A DNA stretch of 64,000 nucleotides from Bacteroidaceae bacterium. Its GTDB lineage: Bacteria > Bacteroidota > Bacteroidia > Bacteroidales > Bacteroidaceae. The position numbers and the translations under genes were made by a program. Positions within the stretch are counted from its first letter, which is position 1, and each line of letters opens with the position of its first letter. The notes under the pieces were generated by a model. That model had not been told where the DNA came from, did no database searches, and was given only the letters and a program-made list of their open reading frames with translations. The DNA lies in assembly GCA_024398635.1 (NCBI GenBank), contig JAKSIV010000001.1:62001-126000 (forward strand). The letters run 5' to 3'. This document shows, one piece after another, positions 25,332-33,544 of the stretch.

Positions 25332-25886
25332 TCAAAATCCGAATAAAGATCCTGCAAAGTGTTTATCGACCTCTTCCTGCTTCTTACGCAGTGCCTCCAG
25401 ACGCGCTTCCTCCTTACGCTCGGCCTCTTCCTGCTCTCTCTTCTTGCGGTTGGCCTCAATTTGCTCCGGAGTGAGAGGCGTGTATGCTGAAGGTATGTAA
25501 GTCGGCTTAGGCTCAATCTTTATCTGCTCTTCAACTACCGGAGACATGTAGTAGTTGACCAGCAGCGCGAATACTGTGTTGGAGCTTACGGCCGCCACGC
25601 TGCGGTTCTTGTCCTTGAACTTGTCCTTGACATAATCTGCAATGTAACTCTCGGCCTCATCCATCTTATGCGTGCCGTCCTTCATGCTGTCCAGGATATC
25701 CGGATAGACCTGACCGTGCAGGTTGATGTAGTTCTCATATGTCGCTTCATCGTTGTCACCTATGATATCCTCGTTGTAAGGCACTATCTCGACGTTCTCC
25801 ATGTCGAAGTCCTTGATGCGTACCTTCTTCACTGTCTTGAACTGCGGCTGTTCCACCGCGGTCTCTAAAGTCTTGTTCTCTTCCAT
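25332..25886 (-). CDS. PcfK-like protein (cargo)
   Basis: 184 residues, one base from the PcfJ-like gene, as in conjugative elements where pcfJ and pcfK are neighbours. Acidic N-terminal half, a helical middle (YIADYVKDKFKDKNRSVAAVSSNTVFALLVNYYM) and a Glu/Lys/Arg-rich helix near the end (NRKKREQEEAERKEEARLEA). The helix with VFALLVNYYMS and the position support the PcfK call. Function unknown; a structural or regulatory partner of the PcfJ-like protein is likely. Confidence 0.7.
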   Translation of the reverse strand: MEENKTLETAVEQPQFKTVKKVRIKDFDMENVEIVPYNEDIIGDNDEATYENYINLHGQVYPDILDSMKDGTHKMDEAESYIADYVKDKFKDKNRSVAAVSSNTVFALLVNYYMSPVVEEQIKIEPKPTYIPSAYTPLTPEQIEANRKKREQEEAERKEEARLEALRKKQEEVDKHFAGSLFGF

Positions 25887-25898
25887 AGTTGTTGTTGA

Positions 25899-26366
25899 TT
25901 ATAACCGGCCGTGGTCGGCGTATGAGTAATATGCTTCACTTGTCACTATCACGTGGTCTATAAGGTTCATGTCAAAGAACTGGCATGCCTGCTGCAGCAC
26001 ACGTGTTATGTTGTCATCCTGCCTGGATGGTACCAGAGCTCCGGACGGGTGGTTATGGATCATGGCTATCCCGCAGCTGTTGGTCAGCAGCGCTGCCTGC
26101 ATTATCTGGCGGATATCCACCGATGCGGACGTCATGCCGCCTTCCGCCACCTTCCTATATCCGTTCACCTTACCTGCCTGGTTTAACAGCAGTACGTAAC
26201 ACTGTTCGCAGTAGTCCAGCACATCCTTGTCATATATGCTCATGGCCATGTCATATACATCCTTGGATGTACGCACCTCTTTCTGCTCAATGCCTGTGTC
26301 TCGGCGGTAGCTCATCTTGACCTCTGCCACGCAGTGGAGCCCCTGTATTGTGTCTGTCGCATTCAT
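25899..26366 (-). CDS. RadC-like JAB-domain protein (cargo)
   Basis: 155 residues with the RadC/MPN+ metal site HNHPSG ... SRQDDN (residues ~105-119). It lacks the N-terminal HhH domain of full-length RadC, like the short phage and plasmid versions. Such proteins have JAMM-type metal ligands (His, His, Asp), all present here. The role in DNA repair or recombination is not established. It overlaps the upstream gene by 4 bp within the cargo cassette. Confidence 0.85.
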   Translation of the reverse strand: MNATDTIQGLHCVAEVKMSYRRDTGIEQKEVRTSKDVYDMAMSIYDKDVLDYCEQCYVLLLNQAGKVNGYRKVAEGGMTSASVDIRQIMQAALLTNSCGIAMIHNHPSGALVPSRQDDNITRVLQQACQFFDMNLIDHVIVTSEAYYSYADHGRL

Positions 26367-26683
26367 AGTCTTTCTTCGGTTAGATCGGTTAATGACTCAT
26401 TGACCGTGAAGCTCTGTATGTAGAGCCTGCTGAACAGCCCGTCTCCGCGGAACTCCTCGGACTCGACCCGGCTGGCATCGTACGTTACAGGTTCCCGGCG
26501 GATCATGTTCTTGCGCATCATGGCCATACCGGCTTTCTGCTTGCACTTCCTCGCTCTGCGGATGCTGTCATGCACTCCTACGATACTGACACCTCTGACT
26601 CCCGTGGATGTGCTGGTGTCCTTGATGACTGCATACACACGGAGCCACTTGCTGACTCTCACTCTTTGTTTCTCTCTTTCCAT
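26363..26683 (-). CDS. Hypothetical cargo protein, 106 residues
   Basis: Start at 26683 is favoured because the upstream 12-mer copy is 13 bases away, as in the other minus-strand units; the longer frame from 26722 would run through that element. Highly basic N-terminal half (MEREKQRVRVSKWLRVY, RRARKCKQKAGMAMMRKN), acidic C-terminus. No family recognised; nucleic-acid binding is likely from charge alone. First gene of the four-gene cassette, probably its co-expression partner. Confidence 0.55.
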   Translation of the reverse strand: MEREKQRVRVSKWLRVYAVIKDTSTSTGVRGVSIVGVHDSIRRARKCKQKAGMAMMRKNMIRREPVTYDASRVESEEFRGDGLFSRLYIQSFTVNESLTDLTEERL

Positions 26684-26696
26684 TAGTGTTTGTTTT

Positions 26697-26764
26697 TTAA
26701 GGGTTGAACAACGAAAAATCACATTGCAGACAAAAGCCTTTCCCGTGGCCTGTCAAGGGTTTAA
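26697..26764 (-). promoter_or_regulatory. 12-mer copies 5 and 6 flanking the divergent control region
   Basis: TTAAGGGTTGAA at 26697-26708 (13 bases upstream of ATG 26683) and TCAAGGGTTTAA at 26753-26764, each with one difference from the 12-mer. Confidence 0.45.
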
Positions 26765-26825
26765 TGCGCAGCGGCCCTTTACTGGCCGGAAGGAGAGAGG
26801 CTACCTTGCGATGTGATTGTCGTTG
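26709..26825. promoter_or_regulatory. Inverted repeat pair in the divergent control region
   Basis: CAACGAAAAATCACATTGCA (26709-26728) is matched on the other strand by CAACGACAATCACATCGCA (26807-26825), two changes and one gap. The pair sits symmetrically between the minus-strand cargo cassette and the plus-strand tail operon, suggesting a shared regulator or two equal promoters facing apart. Confidence 0.5.
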
Positions 26826-26839
26826 TGACCCTGCAAACT

Positions 26840-26874
26840 GTCCTTTAAGAGAGAATTGCGGGTGATTATCTTCG
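26840..26874 (+). promoter_or_regulatory. Phage-type promoter, copy 4 (GTCCTT-N21-TATCTTCG)
   Basis: GTCCTT 26840-26845 and TATCTTCG 26867-26874; the ATG of the next gene is at 26879, again 39 bp from the first box. Confidence 0.65.
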
Positions 26875-26878
26875 TAGC

Positions 26879-27085
26879 ATGAAAGTTCAACTCGTGCCCC
26901 AGTTTACCGGTGTGGCCGCCAGGGCGGCTGCCTATTACGGCCATCAGCCATCAGAAGATGAGCTGCAGGATTTCTTCTGTCTGCTCACCATGCCGTGTGT
27001 AGAACGTGACCAGATTATTGATGATTCCGATGTCACCGTCCAGGAGACCGGGCACTTCGTAATACCCCAGATATCATGGCCCTGA
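26879..27085 (+). CDS. Small tail-module protein, 68 residues
   Basis: First gene after the control region, overlapping the next gene by 10 bp. Acidic; segments RAAAYYGHQPSEDELQDFFCLL and VTVQETGHF suggest a short helix plus beta-strand. No known domain. Its coupled translation suggests a component or chaperone of the following tail protein. Confidence 0.6.
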   Translation: MKVQLVPQFTGVAARAAAYYGHQPSEDELQDFFCLLTMPCVERDQIIDDSDVTVQETGHFVIPQISWP

Positions 27086-28209
27086 GAGCAACCTTGACAC
27101 CAGCATCGTCGCTGTTTGTCGGAAACCCCGTCAAGCTGGACATATCGTCTTCATCACTGTGCAGGTATAAGATATATGTCGGCGGCAGTCTTGTCTATAC
27201 AGGCAGCGGCATCGGCACCTTCTATACTTATATCCAGGATGTCATCGCCTCGCGTTTGTCGGCTCCCCGGCCGTTCAATAATGATGACCGTCTGCTGATT
27301 CCCTCTACATCCGGAGTGCGCAGCTGCTCAGTGGAAGTGGAGAACGCAGCGGGTGAGACTTGGAGTACTACATTCACCGCGTACCTTGGTGGAGTGAGCC
27401 GTGCTGTGCTGCGCTCCCTTGGTAACAGCAACATCTTCACGAACCGGTTCCTTGCCGATACCGGTAACATCTTCTTTACCTTGAGAGGCTGCAATGACTA
27501 TGTCACCGTCAAGGAGACTGAGATCAGCCCGTTGCTGTTCATCTATCCGCTCACCGGTCAGCTGTCAGTGGAGTCCGGAGGATTCACCTACAACCTGCAG
27601 GGAGAACCTGGTTCTATGTACGCGCTCAACATAGACCGTTTACGCAGGCTCTATCTTGAGGAGTATGACTTGCTGCCTTCATTCTTTACCGTCGTAAACT
27701 CAGGGACTACTGTCATCACTATCGGTATCACTCCGGCAGAGGTGTCGCGTGACCGCTATTACCTGCGGTTCCTCTCTTCACTGGGCGCTTATGAGATTAT
27801 TGAACTGAAGGGCCTGGCCCGCCGTTCTGCCTCTGAGGACACTGCCGAAACTCCCACCTTCGATGTCTTTGATGACCTTGTAGGCGGTTATCGCCAGCAG
27901 CGCGCACGTATGGCTGTAAGGCCTCAGCTCTCGCTGTCCACCGGTGACATCACCGAGGATGAGCTTATCTTCTATCAGGATATGCTGTCATCTGAGGACG
28001 TGACTCTCCTTGGTTACCATGGACAGGAGTTCAAGGTGCTGCCTTCTTCTCCGGAGCTCACCTTCTCGCATAACTTCAGCGGTCTCCAGTCGTTCGTGAT
28101 TGACCTCATCTTCAGCGATCAGGATGACCGTTACTCCAATGACGATATTGATGCGCGTATGGGTGACGGACGCATCCACACCTCCGAGTTCACAGACCAG
28201 TTCAACTAA
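27076..28209 (+). CDS. Tail protein, 377 residues
   Basis: Overlaps the upstream small gene. Beta-rich throughout (SSSLCRYKIYVGGSLVYTG, FTAYLGGVSRAVLRS), no signal peptide, no catalytic motif. Position between tail hub and the DGR target fits a baseplate or tail-fibre attachment protein. Similar proteins are typical of Bacteroides siphophage tails. Confidence 0.6.
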   Translation: MALRATLTPASSLFVGNPVKLDISSSSLCRYKIYVGGSLVYTGSGIGTFYTYIQDVIASRLSAPRPFNNDDRLLIPSTSGVRSCSVEVENAAGETWSTTFTAYLGGVSRAVLRSLGNSNIFTNRFLADTGNIFFTLRGCNDYVTVKETEISPLLFIYPLTGQLSVESGGFTYNLQGEPGSMYALNIDRLRRLYLEEYDLLPSFFTVVNSGTTVITIGITPAEVSRDRYYLRFLSSLGAYEIIELKGLARRSASEDTAETPTFDVFDDLVGGYRQQRARMAVRPQLSLSTGDITEDELIFYQDMLSSEDVTLLGYHGQEFKVLPSSPELTFSHNFSGLQSFVIDLIFSDQDDRYSNDDIDARMGDGRIHTSEFTDQFN

Positions 28210-28211
28210 GC

Positions 28212-29546
28212 ATGGAGACACCCCAGGAATATATTGACAATCTGATCATCTACATCGATGAGGCTGTCGCTCGTGCGTCAGTCTCCAACCGTCATGTAGC
28301 TGCTGTCCTGGATTACCTCAACCGCCGTCTCAAGAGTCTGCCCGAGATATGCAGTCACTTCTCCAATGATGCGGGCCATAACGTCAAGTTCGACGATCAT
28401 GAGATAGCCTATCTCACTGACCTGGTCAAGTTCTTGCGTAAGGACGTGCCGGATGCGGCAGCTGCTCTCATCACGTTCCTGATGGGAGCCAAGTTCGGTG
28501 ATTACATACCTGGTCTTTCCGGCCGTGGTGCCTATATCGATGATAACGGTGATGCTGAGTTCGGCAGTCTCATCATCCGAAAGTTCATCGAGGTGCAGGA
28601 GTTCCGTTGTAACAGAGTGTCGGTCATCATGGGTAACCAGTGGCGTTCCCCGGGTGGCGGACTCATCGAGCGTGTCACTGTTGATACCGATATCTATGGT
28701 AATCCTCTCAATACCGGTATCATCACCCTGCATCTTGAGGATGGTGAGTTCGGTGCCGTGGCTGTGGATGACATCTGCATGGGTTCTTTCCACATGCAGA
28801 ATGACTCATTCAACGCGGTGCAGGATATGGATGACTCCATGGGCAATTTCATGATGACCGGATTCGCCACCTGTTACTTCCGTGTCACCTCAATACTTAC
28901 TCCGGATTGCAGTCAGTTCACCTATCAGCTGCGTGGTGTCTCTGACCGCTGGACTGCACAGAACCATCCTGCAGCCCAGATGAACTTCGTGGCGTATGGT
29001 AACTTCACCGATGCGACACGTCAGGTGTCCCGGTACTCCACACGCACCTATGAACGCTACCTTGCCGGTGTCAACACATGGGAGTTCCAGCCTGGTAATA
29101 TCATGGCTCAGTTCGGTGACCTGAGTAACCTTGATGTTTTCGGCCTCAATATGAGTGGTTACTCGTGCTATCTGAACAACATCTATATGTCCGGTACCAT
29201 TCAGCAGATCGAGAACGCGGCTCTGCGCATCAGTTCTGAGACGGATGGTGACGGATTCCTGGACTGGGGCGAAGAGTCCACCTGGACATTCCAGGTCTGG
29301 AAGGGCTATTATGAGGATATCACTGACCAAGTGACCCGCTGGTCTATCACCCGAGATTCCGGAGACCCTGCCGAGGATGCGGCATGGCTCAACAAGGCCA
29401 AGGTCCGCAATTTCGCCGGAACCATAACAATAGCCTTTAAGGCTGATGACAACGACCTCGCGCCGATGTCATCCACTATCAGTACATTATTCACAGTGAC
29501 GGCTTGGGTCGGCACCCGTTCGGTCCAGCGTCAATATCTTATTTGA
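28212..29546 (+). CDS. Tail/baseplate protein, 444 residues
   Basis: Starts two bases after the previous stop. An N-terminal helical domain (residues 1-100) is followed by a short repeat-like loop (GDYIPGLSGRGAYIDDNGDAEFGSL) typical of the trunk of upper baseplate proteins, then beta-rich trunk modules. The DDNGDAEFGSLIIRKFIEV string is often found at the base of receptor-binding fibres in Bacteroides phages. The next gene starts with GTG at 29548. Confidence 0.6.
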   Translation: METPQEYIDNLIIYIDEAVARASVSNRHVAAVLDYLNRRLKSLPEICSHFSNDAGHNVKFDDHEIAYLTDLVKFLRKDVPDAAAALITFLMGAKFGDYIPGLSGRGAYIDDNGDAEFGSLIIRKFIEVQEFRCNRVSVIMGNQWRSPGGGLIERVTVDTDIYGNPLNTGIITLHLEDGEFGAVAVDDICMGSFHMQNDSFNAVQDMDDSMGNFMMTGFATCYFRVTSILTPDCSQFTYQLRGVSDRWTAQNHPAAQMNFVAYGNFTDATRQVSRYSTRTYERYLAGVNTWEFQPGNIMAQFGDLSNLDVFGLNMSGYSCYLNNIYMSGTIQQIENAALRISSETDGDGFLDWGEESTWTFQVWKGYYEDITDQVTRWSITRDSGDPAEDAAWLNKAKVRNFAGTITIAFKADDNDLAPMSSTISTLFTVTAWVGTRSVQRQYLI

Positions 29547-29547
29547 T

Positions 29548-30756
29548 GTGGAAACGATTAAGAAAAGAAAACGTAAAGTCTTCGCGCCACTGACAACTTC
29601 TGTCACTGTGGCCTGTGACAGCGCCTTCTCATCGGTGACGCAGGTTTATAACGCCAAGATCCAGGAGTACGAGCCTGACCGCACTGTTATCGCTACGGTG
29701 TTGCGTCCTGTGGTGACCGCCAACGCAGTTGACGGCAGTTGGAATGACCCTTATGTCAACAAGCTGCTGGCCGACATGCACTGGTTCGCCAACGGACAGG
29801 ATATATCCACCCTCGATGACTGGACCGGCAAGTATGAGATATCGCAGGTGGGAGCGGAGCGTGGCAGTCTCATCATAAGGCGTAACGTAGCACCTGGAGA
29901 GCGTATTGACCTGCACTTTGAGGCGGTCCTTCCGGATCCGCGTATCGGTGAGAACATAGATATCGTCAGTGAGGCCGTCTGCCTGTCCACTACGGATAAG
30001 TCCTTCGACTCATACGCTGCCTCTCTCTCTGAGGATTCCAGTATCGTCTATCGGCCTCTGCTGGATAAACTCTACCTCTATTCATGGCGTGTTGCCCAGG
30101 GCCTTATTGCTGCATCACCTGCAGCTGAAGCTGCCTGCCGTAACGGCAATGAATATGAACGTGTTCTGAACTTCGCGCTCTTCAGAGGCATCACACGTCT
30201 CAATTCCGGATATACCGTGAAGCTCTTCCGTATCAATAATATCCTCAATATGACTGAGGTGACGCTGCCTGACCCGCTTGTCATCGGTATGACCCTGACC
30301 ACTCTCACCTTGGATCTGAGACTGATGGATAAGGATGACTTTGCCCTGCTTTTCTATGTCGACAACAATGAGGTGGCCAGGCTCCAGTTCAGCGTCTCTC
30401 TTGGACGCTTCCCCATCGAGAACGCCGAACCTGTTGACAGCTGCGATATCAGCCCCATTGACACTGAGATTTACAACCGCCTCAGCGCCCATTCTGAAGG
30501 TGTTGTGATTGAGGATGCCGGCGCTTTCCTCAACATAACCTGGTTGACCGATTCGGCCACTAAGAATGCCGTCCAGCATAATGACGGTGAGCGTACAGTC
30601 ATCCAGCTTGCAGACACAGGTATAGGGTCCGGTGCTGATGACAGCTGGCTGAATGTTTATGCGTCAATCAAACAGAAGCCTGCATACAGGGTGGCCGTTG
30701 ACCGTAACGGCAAGGTGTTCACAGATCGTAATGGTGTACCTTATATATTCCGCTGA
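29548..30756 (+). CDS. Tail protein, 402 residues, GTG start
   Basis: The frame begins with GTG at 29548, one base after the previous TGA; an ATG at 29546 is in another frame. Lysine-rich N-terminus then beta-rich body (VTVACDSAFSSVTQVY). No catalytic motif. Third of four consecutive beta-rich tail genes; likely a fibre or fibre-base component. Confidence 0.6.
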   Translation: METIKKRKRKVFAPLTTSVTVACDSAFSSVTQVYNAKIQEYEPDRTVIATVLRPVVTANAVDGSWNDPYVNKLLADMHWFANGQDISTLDDWTGKYEISQVGAERGSLIIRRNVAPGERIDLHFEAVLPDPRIGENIDIVSEAVCLSTTDKSFDSYAASLSEDSSIVYRPLLDKLYLYSWRVAQGLIAASPAAEAACRNGNEYERVLNFALFRGITRLNSGYTVKLFRINNILNMTEVTLPDPLVIGMTLTTLTLDLRLMDKDDFALLFYVDNNEVARLQFSVSLGRFPIENAEPVDSCDISPIDTEIYNRLSAHSEGVVIEDAGAFLNITWLTDSATKNAVQHNDGERTVIQLADTGIGSGADDSWLNVYASIKQKPAYRVAVDRNGKVFTDRNGVPYIFR

Positions 30757-30758
30757 CT

Positions 30759-30965
30759 ATGAAGTACGTTATCTGTCTCCGCTCATCCGCTGAGCTTCAT
30801 GACATCAAGACTGCACATCATCTGATGGATGACACCCGTGTAGCCCTCTCAGAGAAAGAGGTTCTGTCCTGCAATGCTGTTACCGGTACACTCGAAGAGA
30901 GGGCCGGGCAGTTGGGAGGTGTCGTATCGACACTGCAGGAGGTTAAGTTCGTTTTAAATCAATAA
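30759..30965 (+). CDS. Small protein, 68 residues, in tail module
   Basis: Tightly packed between two tail genes (2 and 12 bases). Mixed alpha/beta with a central acidic helix (HHLMDDTRVALSEKEVL). Not recognised. Could be a fibre-assembly chaperone, a common role of small genes next to fibre genes. Confidence 0.55.
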   Translation: MKYVICLRSSAELHDIKTAHHLMDDTRVALSEKEVLSCNAVTGTLEERAGQLGGVVSTLQEVKFVLNQ

Positions 30966-30977
30966 TAATTCAAAGCT

Positions 30978-32018
30978 ATGCCAGACAACTATTCTGCCCA
31001 AGCGTCCTTCACCGTGAGGCGTATCAGGCACAATGATTCACTCTTTCTGACTCTCGAAGGCAATGGCAAGCCGCTCTTCCAGTCGTTTGATAAAGAAACC
31101 GGAGTACCTTCTCCAGACTGGACTCAGGCTGCCAATCAGCCAGTGCTCACACCTCATTCTTCGTCTCTGATGGGGGCGACCGTGAGTCTCTCTCATCATA
31201 GCTGGAGCTATAATGGTACTCTACTTGTATTCAATGGGGCTACCTCCGGAGAATATATCGCAGACAGTACCGGTAAGTTCGCGCTCAACCCAACCACCGG
31301 AGCCCTGAAGATAATAGGCAACCTGGCCAGTGCCACTAATGTAGCCAATGACACTCTCAGCTACTCATGCGTAGCTACTGTAGCCGGTTATGAGTATAAT
31401 CTGAGCAAGTCGCGGGATATCGTCATTCAGGAGGGAGGAGCCAGCTCTTACTATGGATTTATCAATGCAAACTCACTGCAGCTGGACTCTGATGTCAGCA
31501 CTGTCAATCTCGTACCCAACCTCTGGCTTGCCGGCACTCCCGTGCAGTCGTTCTATGTCAAGTGGTACAAGGGTAACGCAGTGTTCCGTGAGAAGTCTGC
31601 AGCAGCAACTGTCAACGTAGGCCGTAGTGATGTTGACGGCAGCGCCACCTTCATCGCTGAGTTCTACCTCAACCAGGCTGATGCCAACTATGTGTTCCGT
31701 GCCGGCATCTCCATACTTGACATCCTGGATGCTATCATCATTGTCCCATATGCCGACGGTGTCAACAAGGATATCGATAACGGCAAGTCCGTCACCGTCA
31801 AGGCCCGTGTCATCAAGGCTAATACAGGTGCGGTACTGACTCCTGTCAACCCTACATGGCACTTTGATGCCTACAATCCCAACACATGGGAGGTAGTCAA
31901 GACATCCGATACAGACAGTATCGTTGTGGGTACCGATGAGTCCGATGAGGCAGATGGCAGCATGCATGACGTGCGTGTCGAGTGCCAGGTACAATTCGAA
32001 TCATACACAACTAACTAA
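30978..32018 (+). CDS. Ig-domain-rich tail protein, 346 residues
   Basis: The mature region shows repeated beta-sandwich strands (TVSLSHHSWSYNGTLLVFNG, DTLSYSCVATVAGYEYNLS), characteristic of Ig-like tail accessory modules. No signal peptide. Eight bases separate it from the DGR target gene, so it may be the immediate shaft of the variable adhesin. Confidence 0.65.
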   Translation: MPDNYSAQASFTVRRIRHNDSLFLTLEGNGKPLFQSFDKETGVPSPDWTQAANQPVLTPHSSSLMGATVSLSHHSWSYNGTLLVFNGATSGEYIADSTGKFALNPTTGALKIIGNLASATNVANDTLSYSCVATVAGYEYNLSKSRDIVIQEGGASSYYGFINANSLQLDSDVSTVNLVPNLWLAGTPVQSFYVKWYKGNAVFREKSAAATVNVGRSDVDGSATFIAEFYLNQADANYVFRAGISILDILDAIIIVPYADGVNKDIDNGKSVTVKARVIKANTGAVLTPVNPTWHFDAYNPNTWEVVKTSDTDSIVVGTDESDEADGSMHDVRVECQVQFESYTTN

Positions 32019-32026
32019 TCATAATT

Positions 32027-33340
32027 ATGGATAACGAACACAGTCAAGATCTTGCGCAGGTGCCGATAGTCACCGCGCTGCTGAGGGGTCAGTACGTCTT
32101 GTGCCAGGTTGACGGCGACATGAAGCGTATCACCCTTGACAACCTTATGAACAGCATCAACTTCGGTAACGAGGAGCTGCTGCGTGAAGTGGCCTGGGGC
32201 TGCCCGATCAAGCAGTCTATCCAGTCATCACAGAACTGGGGTATGGTAGGTAATCGCGACCTCTATGCTCAATACAAGTCCATGGTCGGCCGTTACCTTG
32301 TCAAGAACAACGGTAAGGCTGCCAAGCTCTCTGTAAGTAACTCTAATGTCTATGTCGACGGCACTCCTCTGGATGCCAGCATAGGTCATGTCATGGTCAA
32401 GGCTCCGCGTCTGTATCTTCTCTATAAGGTTGACGCAGCCACTAATATAGGCTATCTCTGGGGTTCCTTCCTGCCCATTGGCGGCTTCTATATTGACCTC
32501 TGCGTAGGAGCTATGCTCGGCTCTATCGTTAGCGGTAAGCTCGTGTCACGTCCTGGCCTGGTACCACAGACTAGTAAGCGCATTGATGAGTTCTTTGCCG
32601 CCGCTCAGGCCAACGGAGCGAGGTTCGGCCTCGTGGATTATGACTGGGCTGTCTGGAATGTTGCCATGAACCTCTTTGAGTTCGGTAACCCCAACATCCA
32701 GGCCAACATAGGCAATGGCATCACCGGTACCAATAGCGGTTCCGACTACCTGACCCCGTGGTCGTGGCCTGTAGGTGACACCATGGCTCTCGGAGACGGT
32801 TGCAGTAAGGTTGACAAGGCATGGACCACTTCTGGAGGTGTTGCTGTCACCGGAGCCTGCCACATCAACTTCTTCGGTCAGGAGGATCCTATCTGCTACT
32901 GGCATATGATGCAGGGTGTATATTGCGGTAACAGCGGCAATGCCGACCAGGACGGTTCGGAGGTCTTCATCTACAAGGGCAACCGTCTGCCTACATCTGC
33001 AGAGCTGGCCACCCATCCGGCCGGTGAGTTCCGTCAGATCACACGTCCCACCACTGAAGGCTTCATCAAGGAGATGATTCTTGGTCCTAAGTTCGACATC
33101 TTTGCTTCCGTCCTCGGCGGTGGAGCAGGTGGCGATTCCTACTGGGGTGACTATCAATATCACAATGCCACAGGTCAGCTGGTGCTGCTTGGCGGTGCTG
33201 CGAGCAACGGCTCGTACTGCGGTCTCGGTTACGTCAGCTCGATCAACGCCTGGTCGAGTGCGTATGCGATCATTGGCTCTCGCCTTGCATATTATGGTGA
33301 GATAGATGTTGTGGACGGTAAGGATATCGCCGCTGCATAA
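32027..33340 (+). CDS. DGR target protein 1: variable tail adhesin
   Basis: 437 residues. The first ~380 form a conserved beta-rich body (SSQNWGMVGNRDLYAQYKS, YLLYKVDAATNIGYLWGSF). Residues ~384-420 are encoded by VR1 and contain the LVLLGGAASNGSYCGLGYVSSINAWSS frame of a C-type-lectin fold; the variable residues lie on the loops that present the ligand-binding face. The protein ends ~18 residues later. By family knowledge (BPP-1 Mtd and relatives) this is the receptor-binding tip of the tail whose diversity alters host range. Nine codons differ from the template, all at template adenines. Confidence 0.92.
   Translation: MDNEHSQDLAQVPIVTALLRGQYVLCQVDGDMKRITLDNLMNSINFGNEELLREVAWGCPIKQSIQSSQNWGMVGNRDLYAQYKSMVGRYLVKNNGKAAKLSVSNSNVYVDGTPLDASIGHVMVKAPRLYLLYKVDAATNIGYLWGSFLPIGGFYIDLCVGAMLGSIVSGKLVSRPGLVPQTSKRIDEFFAAAQANGARFGLVDYDWAVWNVAMNLFEFGNPNIQANIGNGITGTNSGSDYLTPWSWPVGDTMALGDGCSKVDKAWTTSGGVAVTGACHINFFGQEDPICYWHMMQGVYCGNSGNADQDGSEVFIYKGNRLPTSAELATHPAGEFRQITRPTTEGFIKEMILGPKFDIFASVLGGGAGGDSYWGDYQYHNATGQLVLLGGAASNGSYCGLGYVSSINAWSSAYAIIGSRLAYYGEIDVVDGKDIAAA
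33177..33284 (+). repeat. DGR variable repeat VR1
   Basis: 108 bp, gap-free against the template 260 bp downstream. Nine differences, all template A replaced (to G, C or T), giving Ala, Ser, Tyr, Ser, Ile, Ser, Tyr, Ile in place of Asn codons. The 3' end ATTGGCTCTCGCC is shared with the template; just beyond it VR1 has CTTGCAT where the template has CATACTTA. Confidence 0.97.
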
Positions 33341-33393
33341 GTGTTCTTTTGATTTTTTTGTATAAAGGTTATAGTTATTCTGCTTGTATAAAC

Positions 33394-33418
33394 CCGGCGG
33401 TGGCTGTGCCGCCGCCGG
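33394..33418. other. GC-rich hairpin upstream of the template repeat
   Basis: Stem CCGGCGGTGGC / GCCGCCGCCGG (one G-U pair) with a TGT loop, 19 bp before the template. It may separate the adhesin message from the DGR RNA or shape the RNA 5' end. Confidence 0.5.
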
Positions 33419-33436
33419 TAGGCAGGAGGGATAGGG

Positions 33437-33544
33437 AGCTGGTGCTGCTTGGCGGTAATGCGAACAACGGCTCGAACTGCGGTCTCGGTTACGTCAACTC
33501 GAACAACGCCTGGTCGAATGCGAATGCGAACATTGGCTCTCGCC
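33437..33544 (+). repeat. DGR template repeat TR
   Basis: 108 bp with 22 adenines in the diversified part, mostly as AAC/AAT codons, the typical template design that gives the widest amino-acid range when A is randomised. Located between the adhesin gene and the reverse transcriptase. Confidence 0.96.
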
